Origin: Nocardiopsis sp. YSL2
GTDB lineage: Bacteria > Actinomycetota > Actinomycetes > Streptosporangiales > Streptosporangiaceae
Direction of reading: 5' to 3'
DNA length: 64,000 nucleotides
Assembly (NCBI RefSeq): GCF_030555055.1
Contig: NZ_JAMOAO010000001.1
Span: forward strand, 5,952,001 to 6,016,000
The translations under genes were made by a program, and so were the position numbers. Below are positions 8,085 to 19,000 of this stretch, piece after piece (position 1 is the first letter of the stretch; the number at the start of each line of letters is the position of its first letter). The notes under the pieces are model-generated. The model was not told the origin of the DNA. It searched no databases and worked only from the letters and a program-made list of their open reading frames with translations.

Positions 8085-8249
8085 GTCCCCTGCGTCCTCG
8101 TCAAACCCTTTGTTCACAGAGATGCGCGGACTCTTTTACCCTCGGGCCACCGCGCACGCAAGCACACACGAAACCACATGAGGGGTGCGAAACACAGGGG
8201 ATCATCCGATGTCTCTATGCCGCGAGGGGCGCGAGACCACCGCGACCTC

Positions 8250-8275
8250 GGCGCCCGCCAGGCCAGGAGGGCGCC
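8250..8275 (-). terminator. Hairpin downstream of the first DeoR-sensor gene
   Basis: GGCGCCC (8250-8256) pairs with GGGCGCC (8269-8275) across a 12-base loop, 14 bases beyond the stop of the gene ending at 8289. There is no U-tract, as is common in high-GC actinobacteria. Confidence 0.35.
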
Positions 8276-8288
8276 CGCGAACCGGTGC

Positions 8289-8936
8289 TCAGACCCGGAG
8301 CAGCCGTTGGACGCGCGTGGCCAGGCGTGCGGCCGATCCCGCGTCCAGTTCCGTGCCGGTGATGAGGCAGTCGGCCTCGTGGAGGGCGGCGAAGCGGGTC
8401 ATGCGGTCATCGTCGACACGGGCGTGACCGGCCAGGACCACAACGGAGCGCGCCGCGTCCATCAGAGTCCTCTTACTCCGCCCCTGGACGGGGTCGATGC
8501 TGCTCAGACCGCGATCGAAGGACACACCCGCGGGAACGACGAAGGCGACATCGGCGTCCACGCCCGCCACCTCCCGCCCCGTGGCCACGGCCGCCCCGGC
8601 CCGCCGGTCCAAACGCCCGCCGATCAGGTGCAGGGCGATATCGGTGCGCGCGGCCAGAACCGAGGCCACCGACACCGAATTGGTGACCACCGTGCACCCC
8701 AGACCGACCGGTAGACGAGCGGCCAGACGCTCGGTCACCGTGCCCGCGTCCAGCACCACCACACCACCCGCGGGAACCTCCGCCAGCGCGGCCGCAGCGA
8801 TCCGCTCCTCCTCCGCAGCCACGCCACCCACCGCGACCCCGGACACAGACCCCGGAACCGGCCCGTCGAGGGGCACGCCCCGGTCCGCCTCCGGCCCGCG
8901 TGCGACGGCGCCACGGGTACGAGCTCGAACGGACAT
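8289..8936 (-). CDS. DeoR-family sensor-domain protein without HTH (copy 1)
   Basis: This 215-residue protein matches only the C-terminal ligand-binding domain of DeoR regulators (DeoRC, a sugar-phosphate isomerase-like fold). Recognisable pieces are VVVLDAGTVTERLA, TVVTNSVSVA, LIGGRLDRR and DVAFVVPAGVSFDRGL. The helix-turn-helix that normally fills the first 55-60 residues is absent. The N-terminus is instead a Gly/Val/Arg-rich stretch of about 40 residues. The ATG at 8936 has a strong GGGAGG ribosome binding site, and no HTH is coded upstream in any frame. The gene is divergent from giant gene 1 and closely resembles the protein at 21526-22167. It may act as a metabolite sensor or partner of the full-length DeoR at 20519-21280 rather than bind DNA itself. 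Confidence 0.82.
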   Translation of the reverse strand: MSVRARTRGAVARGPEADRGVPLDGPVPGSVSGVAVGGVAAEEERIAAAALAEVPAGGVVVLDAGTVTERLAARLPVGLGCTVVTNSVSVASVLAARTDIALHLIGGRLDRRAGAAVATGREVAGVDADVAFVVPAGVSFDRGLSSIDPVQGRSKRTLMDAARSVVVLAGHARVDDDRMTRFAALHEADCLITGTELDAGSAARLATRVQRLLRV

Positions 8937-9040
8937 GCCAGCCTCCCATTCATCCCTCGACCGGAAAACCGAAAGCATCCGTCGACCGGGAGTCTTTATG
9001 GTGAACAAATAATTAATGCAGGATTGCGCCTGTGGAATCA

Positions 9041-9059
9041 GCGCCAACCTTCTATCACG
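9041..9059 (-). promoter_or_regulatory. Conserved element upstream of DeoR-sensor copy 1
   Basis: The plus-strand sequence GCCAACCTTCTATCACG ends near 9059 and lies about 105-122 bases before the start at 8936. The second copy has GCCATCTTTTATCACG at 22268-22283, about 101-116 bases before its own start. TATCAC also occurs next to the full-length deoR start. It could be an operator or part of the promoter of the sensor gene. Confidence 0.4.
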
Positions 9060-9214
9060 ATGCGCGACGGGCACACAATGAAGGGTAGTGTGACCTACAT
9101 TTCCTAAGACACACGCACCACGGTTCCATCCTGCGAAACACCTGTTCAGAGCGCATACTGATCGCCGCACACACAGGAAAATCGATCCCCCCGGAAAAGA
9201 GGCTTCCCGAGCCG

Positions 9215-9244
9215 TTCCATAACCGGGCCCCGTGGTGCTATTTT
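9215..9244 (+). promoter_or_regulatory. Candidate promoter of giant toxin gene 1
   Basis: TTCCAT (9215-9220), an 18-base spacer and TATTTT (9239-9244) are followed by CGTCC. The same arrangement is found before the second giant gene (22631-22660) and before eccD (42967-42996). The predicted transcript start is about 105 bases before the GTG at 9356. The rest of 8937-9355 holds the divergent regulator's promoter region and no gene. Confidence 0.45.
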
Positions 9245-9326
9245 CGTCCGGCCTGGAGCCCCGAGCGCACAACCGGCGCCCGGGCCGACAAGCGTGGGCG
9301 GATTCGTGTCGGCGCCGTGATGCGTG

Positions 9327-10008
9327 GCGGGAACCGGCCAAGGAGGTGACCCCGCGTGCCACTCAGCCACAACATGGACAACACCGCCAGATACACCCTG
9401 GCCACCCTCACCGGCATCGTCATGCCCACCGCCGACCCCCGAGCCCTACGCGCCACCGCCGAACTCTACGAAACCACCGGCACCCAGATCACCCACCACC
9501 TCACCGACCTGCTCACCCACATCCGCCGACGCGTGCGCACCGACTTCTCCGGACAGGCCGCCGACTACTTCGACCGCTCCGTCGCCCAGTTCACCACCGG
9601 AGACAACGACTACATCGGCGCAGCCGGACAGATCGCCGCCGACATGGGCCGCGAACTCCGCAAAGCCGCCGCCAACGCCGAATACATGGCCATGATGGTC
9701 ATCGGCCAACTCGTCCAACTCCTCCTCGAGATCGCCTGGGCCATCGCCTCCGCCTACTGGACCTTCGGCGCCTCACTGAAGATGATCCCCGTCTTCAAAG
9801 CCATCCGCAGCCTGCTCATCCGCCGCATCCTGTCCTGGTTCCTCCTCACCGTCCCCGGCCACCAGATCATCAGCCAGATCTTCGCCAGCCTGGACAGCAT
9901 CATCCAGCGCATCCAGATCGCCAACGGCACCCGCACCGAATGGGACCACGACCTCACCACAAGCGCCCACCTCGGTGCCGTCATCGAAGGACTCCTCTCC
10001 GCCGGCCT
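9327..10008 (+). repeat. 682-bp direct repeat, copy 1 (5' end of giant gene 1)
   Basis: This stretch, from 29 bases before the start codon through codon 217, is the same as 22736-23417 as far as I compared it base by base and in several reading frames. Sequence on both sides differs. It includes the ribosome binding site AAGGAGGTGA and the whole export domain. Confidence 0.92.
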
Positions 10009-13000
10009 GTCCGCCGGAGTCGAAGGACTCCTGTCCTCCCAGATCCGCACCCTCATCCGCACCAACCTCGACACCATCGAAACCCTCCCCGACCCACCAC
10101 CCATCACCACACCCAGAACCAACCCCCGACCAACCCCCGGACCAGGGACAGCAACAGGGCCCGGGCCCGGGCTGAACGAGGACCTCGCGGACGTGCTCGC
10201 CCGCCACACCGACGAGATGGCCACCCCGTACACCCCCAACGACGTCCCCGGCATGACCGGCTGGGCCAACAACACCAGCCGCGACCAACTCCGCCACGAC
10301 CTCGCCGACCTCTTCCAACGCCACTTCGGCCCCACCCTGGGCACCACCCACGCCCGCAGCCTCGGCCACAACTACGCCGACACCCTCGCCAAACACTGGA
10401 CCAACCCCGACCTGCCCACCCACCTGCACAAAGCCCTGGGCGACACACTCCCACCCGCTCTGCGCGACCACCTCGCCACCACCATCCCCAACACCCTCAC
10501 CACCAACCTGCGCCAGTTCCACACCAAAGCCAGCACCCAAGCACAGAACCTCACCCTCGGCGCCGCCACCGGCGCCACCGAGGGCTACCTCGGCGAAGGC
10601 CTCACCAACGCACTCTTCGGACAAGGCTGGAAAGCCTCCGGCTTCTCCGCCAGCGCAGGCGCCACCCAAGCCACCGCACAAACCACCATCACCACCACCG
10701 CCCTCACTGGCATCGACCACCTCCGCAACGGACCCGACCTACCCCCGCCCCCGACCACACCCCCGCCCACCACCAACACCCCGGCGACGGACCAGGTCGG
10801 CCCTCCGGCCGAAACCGGCAGTGCCGGGGGGAACGACGATGGAGGCGGAAACGGCCGGAGCGGGAACCACAGCTCCGGCCGTGACTCCGACGAGCATCCG
10901 GAAGACGCCGGTGGTCGCGGCATGAGCGGATCCGAAGGCTCGGACCACGTGAACGGCGTCGGCCGCGGCTCCGGGGTCGAGGGGGGTTCCGGCTCCAGAC
11001 CCCAGAGCGAGGGCGGCTCCCCGGAGATCGACGAAGACCGGCCCACGCCCTCGACCGGGAACGACTCCGAGTCAGCGCCGACTCCCGACGGCACCGCTCG
11101 TACGGGTGAGGCCACGCCGGGCGACAACCCCTACGTCAGCAGCTTCACCGAGGAACTCGTCAGTGCGACGCATGCCGCCTCGGACGACGCACCCGGGCAG
11201 GACAGGGACATCCCCACGGGGGCCGGCGGCGAGCTGAGCCCCGGTCCGGACGTCGACTGGCCGCTCGGCGACCTCTACGACACCCCCGAGCCCACCCACG
11301 ACACCACCCCCGCACACCCCTGGCAGCCCCCGCTCACCCCCTTCGACCTCCTCCACCCCAAGCACCCGATCCTCCACGGACCCGGATCCCTCGACCCCAA
11401 AACCGACCTCCCCCTCCCCACCTCATCCCTGCCCTGGCCCACCCACGACCTCCAGGTCTTCGCCCTACCGGAGATCCGGACTCCCGGAATCCCCCTGCTG
11501 CCGTTGAGCGGGAGCCACGGGAACGCCGACCAGGTGATCGGCGGTCCGGCTCCGGTCCCCGGTTCGGGGCCCGTGTCACAGGGATCCACCTCCCAGGGAA
11601 CGCCCGGTACCGGGCAGGACCGGGCGGACGGCCGGACCGACTCGGGCCGAGGGCGGCAGCCGTCCGACCGGCCTCCGGTTCCGGAGGACCCCCAGGGCAC
11701 GGCGGCCCCCACGGGCGCCGAGCGGCCACGTCCCCCGGAGGCGACGCCGCCCCCGCCGACGCAGACCCCCGGCCAGGACGCGGACCCGCCCGACAGCGGC
11801 AAGGCACCACCGCGGGCGGAGTCCTCCAGGACGGCGATCCCCGCCCCCGACCCGACGCCGCGGACCGATACGGGCGACCCGGACGGAGCCGGTCCGTCGC
11901 GCGACCGCCCCGGCACCACGCCCTCCTCCGACCCCAGCGTCAGGGAGAGTCCCGGCACCCCCGCACAGGAGAACGCCACACCGCCTCCACCCGAAGCCCC
12001 GCCGGAAGCCGCGCCCGAGCCGCCCCAAGCGCCGCCTCTCCCACCTGTGGCTCCGCCGCCTCCGGACACCTACCAGGGGACCCTCCTCCCGGACCGCTCC
12101 ACCGCGCCCTACGACCTGGGCTACCTGCTGGACTCCCACCTGACGCCCGCCGACATGGTCCTCGCCGAGCACCTGCGGTCCTTCGTCGACGGCACCGCCG
12201 CCGACCCGTCCAACGGTCTCGACACAGCCGCGCGGACCGACCTTCGCGCGCAGGTGGAGGCACAGGCGGGCCGGGACATGGGCGTCTTCTTCCAGGACGG
12301 CGGACACCCCTTCACGGTCACCGGCCAGGACGGCCGCGCCCGGACGGTCGAGGTGTCGCTGCGCCCCTCGACCGGGGACTTCTTCCACGTACCGACCAGC
12401 CCGGCGAGCGGTTCCAAGGACTCCAAGCTCAAGACGACCGACACCGTCGGGGAGCCGGTCTCCGCCGAAGCAGGCGCAACGCACGGCGGAGAGCGGACCG
12501 TCAACCTGAGCTTCCTGGTCAGCCCGCTGCACGTGGCCTCGGTGAACGGCAACAGCGTCGGGCCGCGCGTGAGCCTGCGGGTCTTCCTCGGGACCCGTGT
12601 GCGGAGCACGGGGCAGTCCGCCTCCCACACCACCGACCTCCCCTCCAACGTCGAGCTCAAGGGCCGACCGGAGGTCTACGTCGCCGACCTCGACATGTCC
12701 ATGCGGATCGCCCCCGCCGACGGGTCCGGGGGCGGCGCGCCGCGGACCGCGACCGCGCGGGCGGACAACGGCCTGGTCCTGGTCGTCCCCGGCGGCGTCG
12801 TCCCCAGTGACGGCCCGGAGACCATCCGCGTGTACGACCCCTTCACCCCGCAGGACGACGGGCGAAGCGAGGGGCGGGACGCGGGCGGTGACGGACGCAG
12901 ACCCCTCGACCCGCGCGCGGGCCGGGGCCACCCGATCAAGGTCGGACCGATCACCCTCGCCGGCGACGGCGGGCCCCGGTCACTGGCGGACTGGGTCAAC

Positions 13001-16000
13001 GACCACCTCACCCGCGCCGACGCCCCGCCGCGCACGCGGGACGCGGTGCGCGATCGACTGACGCCGTCGTTCCTGGACAGGCGCGACCGGCGGCGGGAGC
13101 GGATCCGCCAGGACACCTCGCGGGACCTCGCCCCCGACGCCGTGCGCAACCGGCTGCCGATGATGACCAACGCCCCCGTCCCGTTCGAGTTCATCGACAT
13201 CTCCGGCGACTCCCGCGTCATGACCATGTGGTCGGTGCCCACCGACTACACGCGCAAGGGCCACACACCCTCCGTCGAGGGCAACAACAAGGCCAACATC
13301 AAGGGCAACGTCTCCGACAAGGGGGTCAAGACGACCCTGAGGAAGAACGACGTCGCCGGATTCGCCGTCGGCGCCGGAATGGCCGCCGACATCCCGGGGC
13401 AGTCGTCGGTGCGCGTCGAGGCACCCTTCCTCGAGTACTCCCTGAACCACCAGGCCAACCAGCAGGAGTCCCGGTCGGTCTCCGGGTCGGTCAACCGGAC
13501 GACCCACGGCGCGACCGCCTCCGCCGCCTACGACGTCCACCGCAACTACTACGTCCGGTTCGACGGCGAGCCGCAGGTGTACCGCTTCACCGGCGACACC
13601 GTCGAGATCCTCACCGTGGAGGACGCCCGGATCATCGACGGGGAGGAGCCGTCCGGCGCGCGGACCGGCGGCGGCACCGCGCAGGGCCCGTCGGGCGAGT
13701 CGTCCACCGTCCCCGCGGCCCCGACCGGACACCGGCGACCGCCGTTCGCGAACCTGGCCGGACCGCACCCGACCGACTTCACCGGGGCTGTCCCGCGCAC
13801 GTTCAGCTGGCCGGACGGCAGCCGGTTCCGGGGCTCGGACGGGGAGCCGCGGCGCGGTGTCTACGACGCGTTGGCCCACCAGGTGCTGAGCGGACTGGCG
13901 CGGCGGCGCCCGGGGCTCGTGCTGCCGGACCTGTCCAGCTCAAGAAAGGACTACGCGCGACGGCCGCGGCCGGACCAGGAGGTGACGGGCTACTTCGACC
14001 GCTCCCCCCGTGAACACCGCCCGCTGCGCCGCGACCACGACATCGCCCGCTACAACACGCTCCAGGTACTCAAGGCCATCTCCGAGTCCTCCCTCCGGGG
14101 CGGGCTCAACGACCTCGGCGGCCGCGAGGGCATCCCCGTCGACCTGATCGAACCGGCGTCGATCAACCTGGGCTCCCTCTTCCGGGTAGACGAGAAGGTC
14201 CTGCGGCCGAAGTTCGTCAGGGTGCGGCTCTTCGCCGACTTCGAGCGGCTGGCGTACGTGCGGCCGACCGTGCGCGGCACCGGCGGCGAGTTCGGCGGCT
14301 CCGCCGGCCGCTCCACCGACACGGGCTCGCAGAACCGCCACACACTGGCCACGAGGGTCGGGCTGTACGCCCGGCCGACCGGCGCCGACGACGTCCACGG
14401 CCAGCCGCCGGTGGCGGGCACGCCCTCGGTCACGGTGCCGGTCAGCCGCACGACGCACACCGGCCAGGGCCAGGGATTCTCGCACGGGGTCAACGACATC
14501 GTCTTCTTCCCCGAGGGCTCCGACGTCTGGCACTCGCGGGCGACCCTGCACGCCCGTCTCTACGAGTTCGACGACAGCGGGCTGGTCCGCGGCGAGGCGC
14601 CCCCGCTGCGCGAGCGCGGCATCCCCCTGCTCGACGCCGGCTTCCCGGCCCGGCTGACGCTGGAGACCCCGCCGGGCCGCCCGCACGAGGGCACCGGCGA
14701 CACCCCGGACGCCACCCCCGTCATCTCCGACATCCGGCCGCTCCCGACCGTCGACGCGCGGCGCGTCATCCGGGGGAACACCACCCCCGACCCGGTTTCC
14801 GTCCAGCGGCGCCGCGACCCCTGGCGCTGGGCCCGGTCCGCACCCCGTGCCGGGTCCGGCGACCCGGACACCGCCGCACCCGGGCCCGTGCCCGTACCCC
14901 GGACCACGGGCGAGCGACGAGCCGAGCGGATCAGGAACCTGCCGACCACCGTGCAGCACTCCAGCACCCGGTTCCGTGTCAGAAGCGAGGAGGGGCGGAC
15001 CCGGACCACCAGCCTGGTGGACGAGACCTACCAGGGGTTCTCCGCCGTCAGGCGCCGGTTCGACCTGCACGACGGCTACCGGCGCAAGCTGGAGCACTTC
15101 CTCGTCCGCGGCGAGGGCAACCGGCGGCTCTTCCCGGACGCGCTCTCGTCCGAGGTGCTCTCGTCCTCACCCAACGGCAGCCGTGTCCGCGCGGAGATGA
15201 GCGGCGGACTGTGGTCCCCCCACGACGTACGCGCCACGGTGTCGACGGAGCTGGACGTCACCTCCATCGACAGGTTCGAGCCGTCCGAGGCGATGATCGA
15301 ACGAGGCGGTACGACCAGCGCCGACCTGTCCGTCAGCACGGGCAGGACCTGGTCCGGCGACGTGGTCGTCGCGGGCCAGGTCCGTGTCAACGACAACCCC
15401 CGCCCCGACCAGGGCCCCTCCCCCGACCAGCCGCTCACCTACGGCGACGGGCTGAGGCCCATCGGCGTGATCGGCCCCCAGGGCTCACAGGGCCTGTTCA
15501 ACGGCTCGCGGGGACACAAGGCCGGCGAGAAGTACGCCGAGGCCACCGCTTTCTCGTCCAAACTGCCGATGGCGTACTCCTTCACCGGCTCGGGAACCGT
15601 CCGGCAGGCCACGGAGTTCCTCAAGAACTGGAGCATCGGGCCGACCATCCCCTGGAGTGCGCGGTTCCGCGGCTGGACCGCCCGCGTCTCCGACCTGGTG
15701 ACGGGTCTGGTCCACATCCGCGACGCCCACCGGGCGGGACTCGTGGACGACCGGGTCGTCGAACGGAACGGGGAGCTGGTGCGGGAGCCCCAGCCCGAGC
15801 CGAGGACACCCGGGGGCGTGCGCGTGCGCCCCGGGCTGGAGGACACGGGCAAGCGGGTGCGCCCCGCCGACTCCGCCCCGGCGCTGCGGGCGCTCGCGGA
15901 CGACCTCGCGTCCCAGGGCTGGGAACTCACCGCCGGCAGCCGTGAAGGCCTGCTGCACGCCCTGGACTCGAACCTGGGCAGCGCGACCGACACCTCGGTG

Positions 16001-19000
16001 CCGCTGCCGGTGAGGATCCGCCCCATCGACCACTCGGTCGGCCACCTCAGCTCACCGACCACCGCGCCGCCCGCCGTGGACGCCACCGTCCGCGTCCGGC
16101 TCGACCTCACCCGCCCCGCCGTGGAGTACCTCGGCGGCTCCAACGAGTTCAAGTTCCGGCAGACCTGGCGCAGCGCCGAGACGCACAGCCGCGCGAAGGC
16201 CGACACCACCTCCGCCGGTGTCCTGGGCGGTGTCCGGCAGCCGCTCCCCTACCCGGGCGACGACCAGCCCGACCAGCAGAGTCCGGAGAGCCGCCCGCAC
16301 CTCCTCGTCCCCGCGGCCGGCGCTTCGCAGGCGAGCACCCGCTCCACCGGATCGGCCGAACAGGAGTCGCGGTCGCGCAGGCTCGACCTGTCCGTCGACA
16401 CCCCCTACGCCAAGCTGAGCCACGACAGCCGGCTGCACCTCGACCTGGAGATCTCCGAACGCCAGCCGCTGCTCACCAGGGCGTTGGGCGAGCAGCCCGG
16501 CGGCGGAGAGCGCAGGGACTTCAGCGGCAGCGGCGACGGCGGCCGGGTGGACGCCCTCTACCCGATCTCCTACCTCGACTTCGCCGGCGGGGACGGCACG
16601 GACACGGGCACCGGCACGAACACCGGCGACGGCGGCACACCCGACCCGCCACGCACGTCGTCGAACGACGGACGCGGGCACGAGGCCGCCCCGGAGCACC
16701 CCGTCAACGGCACCCACGCGTCGTTGCACGACATGATGCGCCAGTGGAGCGAGGCCAACGGCGGCGACCGTCGCGCCCACTCCGGCGACGGACTCATCGT
16801 CCCCGCGGCGATCGGCGACCGCGGACAGCAGGTCCGGGACACCGCCCACATCGTGGTGGCCAGATCGCTGGGCTGGTCCCCTCCCCCGGACGCCGTCCGC
16901 AACGGCCAGTACACGTCCGGGGCGATACGCGCCGCCCGCGCCCACAACGCCGCCGCGCTCGGGTTCGGTTCCCGGTACAACGCGATCGACCAGGCCCTGG
17001 GACACCTGGCGCTCAAGGCCCTGCACCCGGAGGCCGCGGACCGGGACACCGAGCTGCCCCGCATGGGCAGGACCACCTGGAGCCTCAGGGCCCTGCCCGA
17101 CCCCGCCTCGGCACGTGTCCTGGACATCGCGCCCAGCGGCCGGATCACCGACTCCGGCGTCGAGGGGAACTCGACCGGATCGACCATGGCGCACGGGACC
17201 TCGTCCACCACCACGTCCGACGTCACCGCCTCCGGGCGCGGCGAGCAGCCCGACCTGCCGCCCCACCCCCGCACCGGGATCCACTACGGCGGAGCGGGCG
17301 GCGCCGGCACCTCGAAGTCGGGGGGAAGCGTCGGTCAGGGTGTGGGCTCACAGCTTCCACCCCATTCCCAGCGCGCCCGCATCGGCCCCCTCCTGCTGGT
17401 GGAGTTCGACACCACGTGGGGGATCGGCGCCAGGTCGGAGCTGCGCGGCTCCGCCTTCTCCCGGGCCGCGGGCTACGTCGGAGACAAGGTGCGCGGCCTG
17501 TTCGGCCGTCCCGTCACCCGGCCCGCCCGCTGGCAGCTCGGGGACGCGACCACCAGGACCACCGCGTGGATCGCCCAGGGCGACGCCGTGCGGATGGGGA
17601 TCATCGGCCAGGCCCACGCCAACGGGATGGCCGCCGACCGCGCGAGGCTGGAGGACGCGCAGAAGGTTCTCAACAGCGCGGAGAAGACATACCTGGAGTC
17701 ACGGCTGCCCCTGGAGTCGGCGGCGGCGGAGTACGCGGCCGCGCCGGACGACGCGGGTCTCAGGGACCGGTACCGGGAGCTGGAGCGCACCTACGAGGAG
17801 CGGCGTACCGCGTTCGACCAGGCGATGGAATCCTGGGTGGCGTCGCTGAACGCGGCGCGCGACACGGCTCTCGGCCGGACCGCCGCCGACGACCCGGCCA
17901 CCGCGGCGGCCACGCCCGCAGCGGCGGAGCCGCAGCAGAGCTTCACCGACAGGTTCCGCGCCCGAGTGAACACGGCGTTCCCCGAGGACACCGTCCGGAC
18001 CGCTCCCGCGACCGAGACCACCGGTGACACCACGGCGTCCGCCCCGGCCGCCAGGCCGACCACCGGCACGAACACGCGCGACGCCGTCCAGGACGTGGAC
18101 CGGACCGACGCGCGGATGGGCGAGGTGCGAATGGGCGAGGTGCGCCACGCCGCGGAACGGCCCGCGACCGAGCAGGCCGACCTGAGGGACACGGCGGCGG
18201 AACTGCGGAACCGGGCGGACCGGATCCGTGGGGAGATCCCCGCCTTGCAGGAGCGGATCGAGCGCCTCCACGCGGAGGTCTCGGCCCGGGAGCGTGAGGT
18301 CGCCCGGCTGGAGGAGCACGAGCTTCCGGCCGCTCGGCGGGAATCCGACAGCGCCGACCTCGCACGCGTCCGCGCCCGGGTCGGATTCGACTCCGCCCGC
18401 GCAGCCGCCGACAGCGCCGCCGCGACCGCCGACCGGGCGGCCGAGGACGCGGCCTCCCTCGCCGAGCGGTACCAGGACCTGCGCGCCAGGGCCGACGAGG
18501 CCGGGAGAGCCGCGGCACGCCTCGGCGAGGAGACGGGGGCCGTGTCCGCCGAACTCGCCCGCGCCGAGAGCGGACTCGACGACCTGCGCGGGGAGATCTC
18601 CCGTCTCTGGTCGGACATCGATGACCTCACCTCGCGGCTGGCCGGTCTCGAAGCCGGGGCCGGGCAGACCGACGACACCACGGCCGATCCGGGTCGCGCC
18701 CACGGGGCCGACGCGGACGGGCGCCCTGGCCAGGCCGCGCCCCGCGGCACCCTTGGCGACGAGCGACCGGAGAACACCCGCCCCGGCGCGTCCGACCGAT
18801 TCCCGCAGGACTCCGCCGGTCGGCAGAGTGCTCCCGAGGTGGGAGGCACCCCCGGTCAAGGGGACTCCACCGGACAGAGTGACTCGACCCGGCCGAAGGA
18901 CTCGCGCGAGCAGAGCGGGGCAGCCGAGCACGAGGGCTCCATCGGACAGGAGGACTCCACCGAGCGGACGGCCACGGAGCGCTCGCAGGTGCAGGCCGAA

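Noticed and set aside
8937-9362. N-terminal extension of the DeoR-sensor protein to 357 residues
   Set aside because: The extra 142 residues are not HTH-like and cover the divergent promoter region. MSVRAR at 8936 has a strong ribosome binding site, and the paralogue starts at the same point.
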